Assembly: GCA_001642005.1 (NCBI GenBank)
Contig: LWCA01000227.1
Location: forward strand, 1 to 38,483
DNA: 38,483 nucleotides
Direction of reading: 5' to 3'
From: Intoshia linei
Lineage: Eukaryota > Orthonectida > Rhopaluridae
Positions 1-12,000 of this stretch are shown here, in pieces. How positions within the stretch are numbered: the first letter of the stretch is position 1; each line of letters begins with the position of its first letter. The position numbers and the translations under genes are program-made. The notes beneath the pieces were generated by a model. It was not told where the DNA came from. It searched no databases and saw only the letters and a list, made by a program, of their open reading frames with translations.

Positions 1-66
1 ATTAGAATATATGTATAAATAATAGTTATAGATAATAAAATTTAATTTAAAGTTCATTAATTGTAG

Positions 67-356
67 TGATATTAAGTTTATATGGTACTGTGTTGAGTAC
101 GAGTAACGTTTTGACCTCAGAGTCGCCATTGATACAAACTTACACCCAATTTAGTATACTTGCCAACACATCAAAGTGGCCAGCATTTTCGGATTGGAGA
201 CAATGTTTTAGATATTTATACAAGACTGTAACGCATACTATGGTAATAATAATTTTGATTTAGGGAAATTTAACGGCTGGTTTTGTGATGAATGCAAGAT
301 TTAACGCCAATGATGGGTCACTTGGTCTACCATCTATTATAGTAGATACAATATAA
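67..356 (+). CDS. Partial gene, C-terminal two exons, MTCH-like (mitochondrial carrier homolog)
   Basis: The 3' end of a gene whose start lies outside the window. Exon a is about 67-227, after an acceptor at 65-66, and exon b is 264-356, ending in TAA. They are joined by a 36-nt GT..AG intron (228-263) in phase 0. The joined product has W-x-x-F-x-D-W-x-x-C-F-R-Y-L followed by G-N-L-x-x-G-x-x-M-x-x-R. This resembles the C-terminus of MTCH1/MTCH2, a carrier-like insertase of the mitochondrial outer membrane, which has a W..C..L..G-N/D-L..G..LFFR pattern. The match is from memory and is short. The coding status of both exons is more certain than the family. The stop lies 54 bp from the stop of the convergent POLR2F gene. 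Confidence 0.45.
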
Positions 357-410
357 AATGAATATTGAATTTTAATTGATTTACAAATTAAATATTTAAT
401 ATTGTCAGTT

Positions 411-939
411 TTAATCAACAATAATTAGTTCATCCAATGACCAATCCTCATAAGACCTGTCTGGGAGGTATCTTCGTATAATTAGCGGTATTTTCTTTTC
501 ACTGTTTATAGATAAATTTCAATTGTCACAAAAAATTACTTTAATTCTTTCTGAGCAATAACTAACGCATCTGTTTCTCCTTCAAGTTCTACCATTACTG
601 GAGCGCACATTCTAAAATTATGAGTTACAAAAATAAAAATTTTTATTTTATTAAAATAATACGCAATTTGCTGAGCTCTTGTACCAAGGATTCTTGCTTT
701 TTCATATTTTGTTAAATACGGCGTAGTGATTCTATCTGAGGCTTTAATTTGAACTTGTTTACTTGAATTATTTTGTAAATTTGTTTTTGGAATAATATTG
801 AAACTTTCTGGGCTTTGCTAGTTTATTTAACATGAAAAATATCTATAAAAATCTTAATTACCATAATAATGTCATTAGTTTCTTCTACGTTTGTGTCTTT
901 ATCAGTATCAATGTCTTTTAGTGGTAATTCGTTATCCAT
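411..939 (-). CDS. POLR2F: RNA polymerase subunit RPB6/RPABC2, complete, four exons
   Basis: Encodes the small common subunit of RNA polymerases I, II and III, which in known structures contacts the clamp of the nuclear enzyme. Exons on the minus strand are 939-862, 817-663, 611-540 and 501-411. All splice phases close and give 131 codons, against 127 in human. The N-terminus is a short acidic stretch. The core carries the family's [18 protein letters not shown] motif, then [12 protein letters not shown], then [10 protein letters not shown] and a tail ending D-E-L-I-I-V-D. Introns are 44, 51 and 38 nt. No exon is long enough to stand out as an ORF. Family identity is very clear. The acidic N-terminal tail is shorter and less acidic than in vertebrates. 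Confidence 0.93.
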
Positions 940-2240
940 TTTGAACAAAATTAATTTAAATTTATTAGCAATAAGTATGTCTGGAACCAAAAACAACAAA
1001 ACTTTATTATATCTTAGAATTAGAATTATACTGAATAGAATAGATTCGCTGATTGATCAATTCAGCTATTGTATTTAGACAAAAGTGGCAGATATCAGAT
1101 AAATTATTTGCTTTGAAATCTGTTTTCTATTTAATTTTCCTTTAAAAATTTTCTCGACTTTTTGAATTTATCAATGAATAATATGTACTTCACCTATGTA
1201 CTAAAAAAATGTATAAACGTTTTCTGGCCAAAATGAAAAATATTTATATCATTCCACAGTAAATTAAATGGGGATCATTACATATACATGTCTCTTTTAT
1301 ATTATAATTAAAGTTAATAATGTACTTTAAAGCAGCATAACCAATCATATGTAATTAATTTATTTTTTTATATTAAATGAATTTAAAACATTTGACATTA
1401 ATTTGGAATCATTTAATCTTTTATTTTTATTATTTTCTATAGATTTTGTATTTATTTTTTACCGTAGATTTAACACGTTCAGAGATTTGACCAAAAAAAT
1501 TGAGCTCGCTTTTACATGCATTGCAACATGCAATTTATTGATCCTTTGTAAACTATAATGAGGCAAGTTTCAACATTAAAATTCACATATGGTGATTGAA
1601 ATGAAGAAACTACATTTATGCTGTTTAGTGTACTGCTAATCATAAACTTTTTATTTGAATCGACTGTATTTCAATTATTAATTAATGTAATAAAAATGTT
1701 ATATACAACAATATATGTAAATATAATGATATTCATATCATTGTAATCATCTTTAAATTTAATTTAAATCTACAAAATCAGGATTCTTGCCGACCTTACA
1801 AAGTTACAAAGGGTTTTGCATCTCGTGGACCACTTTTTTATATCAATAAATTCTACGGGAACTGTTTTTGAAAATTTACACATGATATATTTCAATTTTA
1901 ACTAAACAGAAACGATTCTAGTATATTCAACAAAATAAAATCCAGGGAGATCTGACAATTCAGTATTAAGTTAACATAATTAACCCTTTGAAAAATACAG
2001 TAGATTCTCAAAAAGTTAAAATGATTATAAATGAGTCAATTATAGTAAAAAATGTTTAAAACAGTCTTTAAAAGTTGAAAAATAAATAATGTACATATTT
2101 ACTCAAAGGGAAACTATAATTATTATGTGGAACACTGATTGCCCACCTTGTACAAAATGGTATCATTTTATTAAAACCCTATTTTTTAGTGTTGGCCAAT
2201 GTAATATATGAATAGTAAATAGATAATAAATTTATATTAC
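940..2240. other. Noncoding stretch with repeat fragment
   Basis: No gene was recognised on either strand. It is strongly AT-rich with many stops. About 1793-1895 holds a fragment of a dispersed repeat that recurs in inverted orientation near 2695-2800. It presumably includes the 5' flank of POLR2F, but no promoter element can be assigned with confidence. Confidence 0.4.
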
Positions 2241-2364
2241 CACAATATTGCCTAATCCAATATATTGGACCCTCTCCAACATTAATATAGTTACATGAAT
2301 CTTTTTTAAAATCACATTTTAATGCATCAGCATAGGGCACTAGAAAAATGTCTGAGACTAACAA
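2241..2364 (-). CDS. Possible MAM-domain exon (fragment)
   Basis: The minus strand reads a hydrophobic stretch (L-V-S-D-I-F-L-V-P-Y-A), then A-L-K-C-D-F-K-K-D-S-C-N-Y-I, then Y-W-I-R-Q-Y-C, and then a GT donor at 2240-2239. The order C-D-F-x-x-x-x-C-x-(W/Y) followed by W-x-R is how MAM domains (extracellular adhesion modules) begin. The hydrophobic lead could be part of a signal peptide, but no in-frame Met was found in the same exon. No partner exons were recognised in the surrounding 2.5 kb. It may be one exon of a larger gene with unrecognised neighbours, a decayed copy, or chance. Confidence 0.3.
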
Positions 2365-3507
2365 TACTACATACCATATAATACAGTATATAGTACAAAT
2401 ATTTATACTGTAGTGTAGTACTATTTAATACAAGTGCACTATATTAATATAGAATTTTGATTTGATTAAAGTTTTTTTATAAATTTCTTTTATCCAACCG
2501 TCATTTTAAAAAATTTTATATAGGGTCTACTTTTGGATTTTCGAGCACCTGCTTTTAAACTGAAAATCTTTAAAAATAATGTTAATAAGTAATGTAACTC
2601 ATGTACATTGTACAATGTACATCAGAGGTCGACAACTACTTAGTGGCCCAGAATAATTTTGGTGACCTTCAAGTAAATATGTAAATTAATTTTATTTGAA
2701 ATTTATCATGTGTAAATTTTCAAAAACGGGGTCGGTAGAATTTTTTGATGTAAAAAAGTGGCCCACTAGATTCAAAAGGTTGTGGACCTACTGAAATCAT
2801 AAAAATACTAAGTAAAATTAAATGGACACCCTTTGAAAATAATTCTATTTTTTTTTTGTATAATTTATTTATAAAATTATTTCTACCAAATTCTTTAAAC
2901 TGCTCCAAAACAATACTTTTTATATTCATTCTGATGTTATCGTAATATCGTTATATTTAATTCAAATTTAAAGTTTATCATAAATTTTGTTTTAATTTCA
3001 ATTAATTGGTTCCAATCCCTGTAATGAATATGTAGTTGTGTCTAAGGAATGTATTTTTCATTCAATGATACGATGTAATTATTCAATCCGTAAAGTTTAT
3101 CGCCAAAACTAAAATTGAAAATAAAAATTTTCATAATATTGACGTTCCACAACAGGAATATAAAATAGAATTCTAGTACCAAAATGAACAACTGTAATAT
3201 AATAAGTTTAGAATAATTTACTTATGTTAATAATGCAGACAATTTTTCTGTAATTGAGACAACAAAGATATGAAAAATGGATAAGATACAAAAGAAAATG
3301 TAAACTATCGTGTTATTGTATAATTATACCGCGCTGCGATAAATAAAAATGAACCACAATAAATATTTAAATCAATTCATGGAAACGGTCTGTAAATTTA
3401 GCGCGCTATTTAATATTTAATCTCAAAGTGAAAAATTGAACTACATTTACCATTTATAAACTTTATCTGACAATTTAATCAATTTTAAAATTGTTGAAAC
3501 TAGAAAA
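2365..3507. other. Noncoding stretch with inverted repeat copy and palindrome
   Basis: No gene was recognised. A 22-bp perfect palindrome lies at 2601-2622. A repeat at about 2640-2800 matches 1793-1895 in reverse. The segment just upstream of 3508 is the presumed promoter and 5' UTR region of the RhoGAP gene; no TATA box could be placed with confidence. Confidence 0.35.
2601..2622. repeat. 22-bp perfect palindrome
   Basis: The two 11-bp arms (ATGTACATTGT and its reverse complement) meet without a spacer. It sits at the border of the 2640-2800 repeat fragment and may be part of that element's end. Function unknown. Confidence 0.6.
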
Positions 3508-6500
3508 ATGAACCTAGAATCAAATTCTGGAAAATGTTACAAATTAGTACACGAAATAAACGACATGTCCAATTTACGGGAACTAATTGGTCAAGAATTG
3601 AAACATGTCGGTATAAAAATTAGAGACAAATACAAAGACGAACCAAAAAATGTTTCAACTAAAAAAGGATTATTTGGAGAGCCTTTATTGTATTTACATT
3701 CATTATATGTTGAAGATGTGGGAGTTGTGCCAAAAATTATTGTAGAAATTGGTTCAATTTTGAAAGATAATATTAACGCAGAAGGTTTATTTAGAAAACC
3801 TGGCTGTCTCTATCGACAAAAGGAGTTAAAGGTACATTTAATGAAATTTATAAATTAATTAACAAATGTTTAGATTTTACTTGACAATGGTGAATCATTA
3901 CCAAAAAATACCAGCGTTCATGATGCTTGCTCTATATTAAAGTTGTTGTTACGAGAATTACCTGAACCTATAATACCATTCCGAATTCAAGAAGCTTTCA
4001 TGAAAATTCAAGAATTGGAACCTGACCACAAACGAATACAGGCTCTCATTTCTGCTTTACTTTTATTACCTTTAACACATATTGCAACTTTACGTTACAT
4101 TTTAAGGTTACTCTTGTTAGTTGACAGTCACAGTAAATATAATTTAATGACTAAATCAAATTTATCAAAAGTATTCGCTCCGAATATTTTCCGCATTACT
4201 ACGACCAATGTGACGTCCGTTGTCGGCGCTAATTCAACCTTAATGCATTATATCAATTTGGTTGATGCAATGATTGAACATGCTTACCAAATTGGAATTG
4301 TAAATGTTTCTCTTTTGTTACGTCTTTCTTTGTTTAATGAACATGGTCTAGAAACTTCTGCTCAGATTGAATTTGATAAATATAAAATTACGAAAAATGA
4401 CAATGGAAAAGCAGATCATGTTCAATCAAATGATTCGGAATACAATCAATCTGTTGATCAAGAGAATATTTCAAAACCCTACAATTCTTCTATTGACTAT
4501 AGAAATAACAAATTTTATGGAGGGTTTATGCGTAGAAGAAAAAAACATCGACGTAGTGCTTCATTTAAAGGTGATTTAATGATAATGACTTATTGCAAAA
4601 TTGTTGAGATATTTGTATATTTTTAAAAAAATTGATCGGTTTTAAAGGTTGGACAAGAAAATGTTAATGGTATGCGTTTGACATTTTCTTTCAGTCTTTC
4701 TGAGCCGAAAAAAATGATTTGAAAAAAAATTGACACATTTTTAGCAACTTTTACTTTTATGATTCAAATAAATTTGTGAATGTTTAATTTTTCACTTAGT
4801 GCAGTGGTTCCCAAAGTTATTATTTATACCGCCCAATATTGGACCATATATATTCAGTTGCCGCCCCTAAAATAATTGTATTCCTTTTAAAAAATTGAAA
4901 TTCATTTATACTAATAGTATAATATAGTTAAATTATTAAATTTTTTTCAGAACCCTGTATCTGATTTCAAAATTAATGTTGCATTAGTTTTATTTTTTTA
5001 TTAGGTATGATTGATAATCTGAGCAATAGTTTCAATAGATGGTTAAAGGATACAAAATCAACAAACTCAAAAATGGATATTCAAAGCACATCTTTATTTG
5101 CGGCAGCATCTGATCCATGCATAAATGATAAAGAAGGTGATAATAAGGATATTTTAGCTGCTAAAAAACATTTGAGTTCTATGGATCAATTAAATGTAGC
5201 ACCTAAAATTATCGGCATGAATATTCATTCGAATTTTAATTCTATACCACTCTCAAAAAGGTATAATTCTTACTTTGATAAAATTTACTAACACGAAAAA
5301 ATAAAATCACATTAATAGGGTCCAAAGCGGTGGTTCTCAACATACCACATAGTTGGTACACCTAATTTAATTTTTAATATAATGTTATAACTTATAACGA
5401 GCCATTGTAAGTTAATAAAGTTAATTTTTGATATCTTAATCCGCATAAAATTATATATAAGAATAATGATATAATTATTATTCATATTAATTAGCTAATT
5501 AAAATTTTATTTTAAAAGTTAATTACACGTGTTTCCCTCACACAAACTAAATAATAATAAAATCGCAGATTTATTTAAAAACATGGAAGAAGTTTAGCCT
5601 CGGATACTTATTATAGAAATAAAATTCATCAACTAATTAAATGGAAGAAAATGATAGAATAAAAAATTGATTCTTTTGAACAATATTGTAATTTTTTTAC
5701 TCACATAACATTAATAATATTAATGCATAACTACTGCATGAAATTAGGAAACTATTATAGAAAAGTGGATAAATTCATCACTAGCATGAAATTAAAGCAT
5801 AGGGATATCAGGGAGATTTTCCATTACATTGGATATCCTTCTAGACCAGCGTTTCTTAAAACGGTGGTGTTAATGTTTTAAAAAATCTAAATTTTATTTT
5901 TGATTCTTGTAAAATTAAACAATATACAGTAATACCTTACTATAACGAACCAATTCGTTCCGAGATCTTGTTCGTTAAGCGGGAGTTTAATTTATAATGA
6001 CACAATGTAAAAACGGTGTAAATTTTAGCCCATTTTTCTATTTTTTTGAGTTTTTTAATTTGTTCATTAAGCGAGGTATTACTGTATTGAAAAAAGACAA
6101 TATTCCATATTGATGAATCCAGAAACCCTTCATTATACCATGAATTAAAGAATGCTACATCGAGATCTAGTTCTGCGGAAAGCTTTAGTCTACTAAATAA
6201 ACTTCTTACAAAAAATCGAAATTTCATACAATAAACAAATTACTTATTATTAATTAGAATTTTGTATTAATTAAAAATTATCTTATCATATTTTAGTATA
6301 TGCTATTGTCAAATGTAATTTACAAATATATTTTTATAAATGACTAACTTAAGTATACAAATTTGTAGTTAACAAAAGTTAATTTTTTTTAAAGTTACAA
6401 AATATCGATTTATAAGTTACATTGTTTACTCTTATAGGTTAAAAAAAGGCCTTAGTTATAACTAACTAGTGATTGTGCCGGCAAAAAAACCGGGATAAAA

Positions 6501-8752
6501 TTCCCCGGATTTCCCGAAAAAAATTGAGACATACCTATATTTGATTTATGTGTGTTATTACTATGAAAATATGATTATATTATAATATTTAAAATTTACA
6601 TTTCAAAAATTTCACCACTAATAAAATTTAATCAAAAATATTATTTTAAGCCCCTATTGAAAAATTGTCTTACACCGATATTCTTTTCAAAAATCCGATT
6701 TTACGAAATTTTATGAAAAAAAATCACTTTATCAAACCACAAATAAAAAATCGAATTTTTCAGCCCTTAATGGAAAAATATATTTTTCCAATACTTTTTT
6801 TAAAAACCTCTTATTCCAACCACAAATTACTAACGCTTAAGGGAATTATCCTCTTTTTCCAATATTATTTTGAAAAATATTATGAGTTATTACGAACTGG
6901 AACGCTATCATCAAGATTGCTAAAATTAAAGGAAGCCCTAAAAGGTCCTTAAAATTTTTTTTTAGTTTTCCCGGGATATCACAATCACTATAACCAACTT
7001 TCTTATAATTTTTGAAATCCATATTTAGAATTAACGTTTTTAGGTCATTAATTAATGAAATAATTAAAATTTTTTAATGTTTAAAAATTACAATGTTCTG
7101 ACAGCGCCAATGTATATTTAACAGTAAGGATATTAATATTTTAATTTTGCATATGGACGTAAAAGATAAATACATTTTTTCATATAATATAGAAATGTGG
7201 TCGTCATACTTTCAAAACCCACAAAATGTAAGGTTTTAGGGTGATTCTTAAACTATCCAATTTTTTGATTTTTTTAATGTATATATCGTCAAAATAAAAA
7301 AGGGTTAGGTTACTAATTTTATAAAAATTTTCACATGGAATTAGTTATTTATAATTATAATTTATTTAGAAATGATATATTAAACAAATTACCGGAAATT
7401 AATTTACATGAATCATCACGTAATTTGTAATGTTGTGTATATAATTATATGATTTATAGTTTTAAAAACCCCAAAGTGTTTACAACATGAATTATTCAAG
7501 TAATGATAATTTATCATTGATAATTATAAATGGAAATTTTGTATTATACTACAAATTTAGAGACACAAAAGCAAAACCTAAAGAAAGAAAAAAAAGCGTT
7601 CGTGGATTTTTACGTCGACTAAGCGGTGCCAAACAGAACACGATAAAAAAGAATTATTCATTTCGAAAAAAAATTGAAACTGTAATATTTTATTTACAAT
7701 GAATTTAATAATTTTAGTCATCTTTATCTAAACGAGACACATTAAAACCCGAAAAAATAAAAGACGAAATGAATAAACCAAAAGTCGTAGAAATATCAAC
7801 AAAAACAGACGAAAAGGAATGTGAAAAACTAACTTTTGAAGAAATGTTGAATGAAAAATATGAAAACATTTTTGATAACTATTCAGAAAAATCAAATGCA
7901 AATTCACCTATAAAAACACTTTCACTCGATGTTGAACAAATTTCATTGTCTTCATCTTTAAATGAAAATGTAAATTTACGTCGAGGTCGTCCAAATAAAT
8001 CTGTAAATGGTCTACGATCTCCAAAAAAAGATCGCTATTCCATTGAACAGGGAAGATATAAGATTAAATCAATGCCGACTGTAGAATCGAAAGCATCATT
8101 AATGAGTATGGAATCATCTGAAACTGCTTTAATTCCTGAACACGATAGAGCTTTTATTCAAGAAAATAGCGACGAGTCTGATTTGCCATCTCCGTTTATA
8201 CCAGAAAAATTTGATATGGATCAGCTTTATAGCAACATTAACAACATTTCAAAAATATCTGATATGGAAAAAATTCGAAAATATGCAGATAATTTAATTG
8301 CTACACCTAAATATATCCGAGAAGCAAATTTTTACACATTGCCAGGGATAGACATTAATTTTGAAAAAAATAGCACACCTAAAGACAAACAACACCCTCA
8401 TATAGACAGATCTACTACTTTGAAATACTGTGAACCACGAAATGACGTTTTCGTAGAATTGGCTGGTAAATATAAGCATGATTATAAAAAACGAATAAAT
8501 CGAAATAATGTAAACATTGTGCATCGAAATACTACTAATGGAATTCATAGAAAAGACAAGTCCAATTATGCTGTAATTCGAAATGTTAAAGGTTTAGATA
8601 AATTTACTAGTGCTGAACAAGATTATGGAAAATCAAATCTAGATACCAACCAAACATCTAAAACTAAACATGCTCAAAATATTAGCAGTATCAGATCCAA
8701 ACGTAATTTGGTTAGTCGCAATACTCGTTTACCTAAAAATACTTATTTATAA
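3508..8752 (+). CDS. ARHGAP11-like Rho GTPase-activating protein, complete, five exons
   Basis: Stimulates GTP hydrolysis on Rho-family GTPases. In vertebrates ARHGAP11A is a cell-cycle-linked RhoA regulator; its role here is inferred. Exons are 3508-3831, 3874-4570, 5005-5260, 7561-7681 and 7718-8752, all in phase, giving 810 residues (human ARHGAP11A about 1,020). The RhoGAP domain spans roughly residues 55-225. It includes G-L-F-R-K-P-G with the arginine finger at R96, L-R-E-L-P-E-P-I-I-P, and S-N-L-S-K-V-F-A-P-N. A basic R-R-R-K-K-H-R-R-S segment follows, as in ARHGAP11A. The C-terminal half is polar, low-complexity and not otherwise recognised. Intron 3 (2.3 kb) contains two MITEs. Assigning exons 4-5 to this gene rests on matching phase and shared direction. 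The alternative is that the protein ends at the in-frame stop at 5289-5291. Confidence 0.8.
5927..6084. mobile_element. 158-bp pogo/mariner-like MITE
   Basis: Terminal inverted repeats begin CAGTAATACCT on both ends and stay similar for about 24 bp, with AACGAAC/AATGAAC motifs. The element is flanked by TA on each side (5925-5926 and 6085-6086), the target duplication of Tc1/mariner/pogo elements. There is no coding capacity. It lies in intron 3 of the RhoGAP gene. Confidence 0.75.
6467..6990. mobile_element. 524-bp hAT-like MITE with CCGGGA-rich ends
   Basis: Both ends carry the 11-bp inverted repeat TAGTGATTGTG, followed by CCGGGA-type sequence. The flanks are TAACTAAC and TAACCAAC, an 8-bp duplication with one mismatch, as expected for hAT-type insertion. 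The interior is AT-rich with short internally repeated motifs and no convincing protein. It lies in intron 3 of the RhoGAP gene. Confidence 0.65.
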
Positions 8753-9002
8753 TTTTAAATTTTTTATGTCAGTGTAATGAAAGTTTAATTAAATGTGTAT
8801 AAAATTAAATCGTTATCAATTTAAGAATTTGTGATTCCCTTACGCTTTAATGGAACGAAAAGGATGTGGTCGCGTAGTTTTTCATTTATAAAAACTGAGA
8901 TATACATTTCGTTATTTTGCATACCAAAATATTTATTTATAATTTTAATATTGGTAACATGATAAACAAATCTTTATAAGCAATGAATAATTAATATTTT
9001 TT
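8753..9002. promoter_or_regulatory. Short intergenic spacer between RhoGAP and IFT122
   Basis: Only 250 bp separate the RhoGAP stop from the IFT122 start on the same strand, so this spacer must hold the 3' end of one gene and probably the promoter of the other. No canonical AATAAA, TATA box or RFX-type X-box could be assigned by eye. Confidence 0.3.
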
Positions 9003-12000
9003 ATGTTTGAGACGAGGAATATTTGGAAAATTAGTAAGACTAGCAAGGAAGATAAAATTCAAACGTAAGTATTTGACATTACATTATATGATGATTCTTA
9101 TTTTAAAATTTTACACGTACGGTACAAAAAATAATAAAACTACTTTAGAATATGGAGTGTATGTTTTAGTCCAGAGGGTGAATGGATAGTGTCATCAAAT
9201 GGAAAATTGGTAGACGTACATAGTACAACGGAAGGCGTTTTAATCAAATCATTGCGTGGTCACAAAGATATTATATACTCTGTAGCTTTTTCTGCATACC
9301 CCGGTGAGCATTTCGCTTCAGGTTCAGCAGATAAAATGGTCATTATTTGGAACAGACGATTAGATCCAATTATGAAGTTTAGGTAAATGAAAAATATTTC
9401 GAGACTTTTAACATTATCATTAGCTTAAATGATTCAATTCAGTCGATCTGCTTTAATCCAGTTTTACCAATTATTACAGCCTGTTCAATTTCAAATTATG
9501 GCAACATGTACTTTTCTAAAAAGGATATCAAAAAATATAATGTAAATAATCGAATTACGTGTTGTGACTGGTCACTAGATGGTCAACTTTTCGCAATAGG
9601 ACAATATCGTGGAACCGTTATAATTTTCGGTTTGGTAAAATAAACATTAATTAAATAAAAATAAATTAACAAATTTAAGTAAATTTTATATACAATTTTA
9701 ACTTTTAACTTAGGGTAACGTTGAAAAATACAAATTAAATGTTAAAAAAGCTAATGTACCAATTTGGTGTATTAAGTGGTCAAATATAAGGTATTAAATT
9801 ACATATAAATTAGCATTTGAAAAAAATGTATTTGTATATTAGTTAAGGCCGACTTGGTTTTCCATTTTTTATATGTTACATTTTAGAGATGATGTTTTCA
9901 TATTTGTTGGACAGTGGAATCGTACATTGACGCTGTATAATTTGAATTCAGAAAAGGTTTGATTTTTATTTTACAAGTATGAATTTTGAAACAAATGTTG
10001 TAGGAAAGTTTTCCATTTTATGGAACCAATATTTTTCAAATGTTGGATTGAAATTAAATAAATAGATGAATTTCATCCTACAATTTCAAAAAAAAGTTCA
10101 TTGAACCTCTACACATTTCCAATAAAGAAATATGGGTGAAAATCTATATAATTGATTCCTTGGGATTTTTTTGGGCTTGGAACGCAATTTTTATTGTCAA
10201 ATACTTATTTTCAAAAAGTTTAAAATCACTATACATAAAGACTTTTCCATTAGATTAAATTTAACTGAATATATTATATACTCAATATTAAAGTAAAAAC
10301 CGTTATGTACTACGTACAAACAGCAGCTAACTCTGCCGATTTGGATTTTTTAATTTTAATAACGATTTTTCAATTTATTAAAAAACCATCATAAAAAACC
10401 TGAATCCCAGAAAAAATGAAATTTTAAATAACTAGTATTTAGTTTTTTCTATCATGCATTCTGATATAGGAGTGGTTCCAAACTTGTTTTACTATTGACC
10501 GATTGTCAAAAAGTGCAATTTTTAGGGATTGCGATTTATCATAATGATTTTCAAAACTATCCCAGAATTTATGTTTTATAAAATTTTGCGAGTTTGTTAC
10601 TTTTTAAAAAAAAAGGGTAATTTGGGTTTTGACTATGAAGATATAAGTTTCTGATGCTAAGATTTACGACAATATTAATGACTTTCAAACGCGTTTCAGA
10701 ATATATGTTTTTTTGAAATTTTAGAGCTGATTTTATTTTTAAAATAATAAAATTAGATTTTTGACCCTTCAGAATTTAATTTTGGATAATCAAATTTGCA
10801 ATACTGCATCACTCTTAAAAAACTGTATTAGCAAGTGGGTTTTAAATAAACGGTAACACAGACAAATTAAATTTTATATAAACAAAAGATGTAATGTATA
10901 TAAATTTTATTTCGGTTCACATTGAAAAAGGGTTGAGAATGTCTGCAATGTACTCAAATGTACAGTGTACACGCCTGATATTAACAATGTAAATACTAAA
11001 TTTCACCTGAAATTCATAAAACACCTACATTTTTTGTTCAGCTATAAAATATGTCAATATAATTGAATTTTATAATCATTGTGGCCCCGTGATTCAAAAT
11101 TTTGTGAAATGTGGCTCACGAGTTAATTAAGCTGGCCACCACTGATCTAAACTGATTATGTAAGAATTATTAATTTTAAAGCTTGACACTAATTTTTAAA
11201 AATGTATAAAATAAAGTCATATTTCTTTGCGGCGCACCTTAACTCTACTCATGGTGCATAAGTGCGCCTCGGTTAATAATCACTGCGTTAGTGGATACAT
11301 GGTATTACGCATCGTTAGAGAATATTTAGACCTCCAATTTTTGCGAATAATGGAGGCTTCACTGTATGCTCAAACAATCATATCTTATCTTAATTATTTA
11401 TAATTATATTATATCTTAAAATTGCTAACGCACCCAATTTAATAGCCTCAGCTAAATCATAATAAAATAAATATTTTATTACGTCAATGTGACGAATGTG
11501 TAGTAAATTGACGCGATTACATATAAATTGATGATATTAACTGATATGAAAAATAAATTAATAAGTTTAATTAATTAAGTTATTATATATTAATGTTTAT
11601 AGTGTTAAACAAGGACTCACTCTTACGTCGTTAATGTTAGGACAGATTTTGTCAGTTTTTTCTATTAATTTTTTCTAAAATGAATAAATATACTGCAAAT
11701 AAAAATGTAAAACTAAATTAAATTAACATTACTTTATCACATTTAAAACTAATCGGCTTATTGTAACTAATGTATTGAACATTATCAATGTTGAATGCAT
11801 AGTAAAATGATATCAACTCCAAAATCGCTAAAAATTCAAAATAAAATTATACCCATACACTTGGTAATTAAATTTCACTGATATAGTATAAATTATTAGG
11901 TTGACTGTTATGTACTACGTACAAACAGAACCTAGCTCTGCTGAGGACACATTTTTATTATACCAAAAAAATGAATTCATGTTGAAAATCTAACTTAAAA

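Noticed and set aside
243-263. A 21-nt intron in the MTCH-like gene
   Set aside because: A donor 15 nt upstream gives a 36-nt intron in the same phase, matching the minimum seen elsewhere and giving a better family match.
869-1078. 69-codon plus-strand frame
   Set aside because: Antisense to exon 1 of POLR2F and the adjacent upstream DNA.
6665-6952. 95-codon plus-strand frame
   Set aside because: Lies wholly within a 524-bp MITE and consists of AT-rich repeated motifs; not protein-like.
8294-8548. 84-codon minus-strand frame
   Set aside because: Antisense to the last RhoGAP exon.
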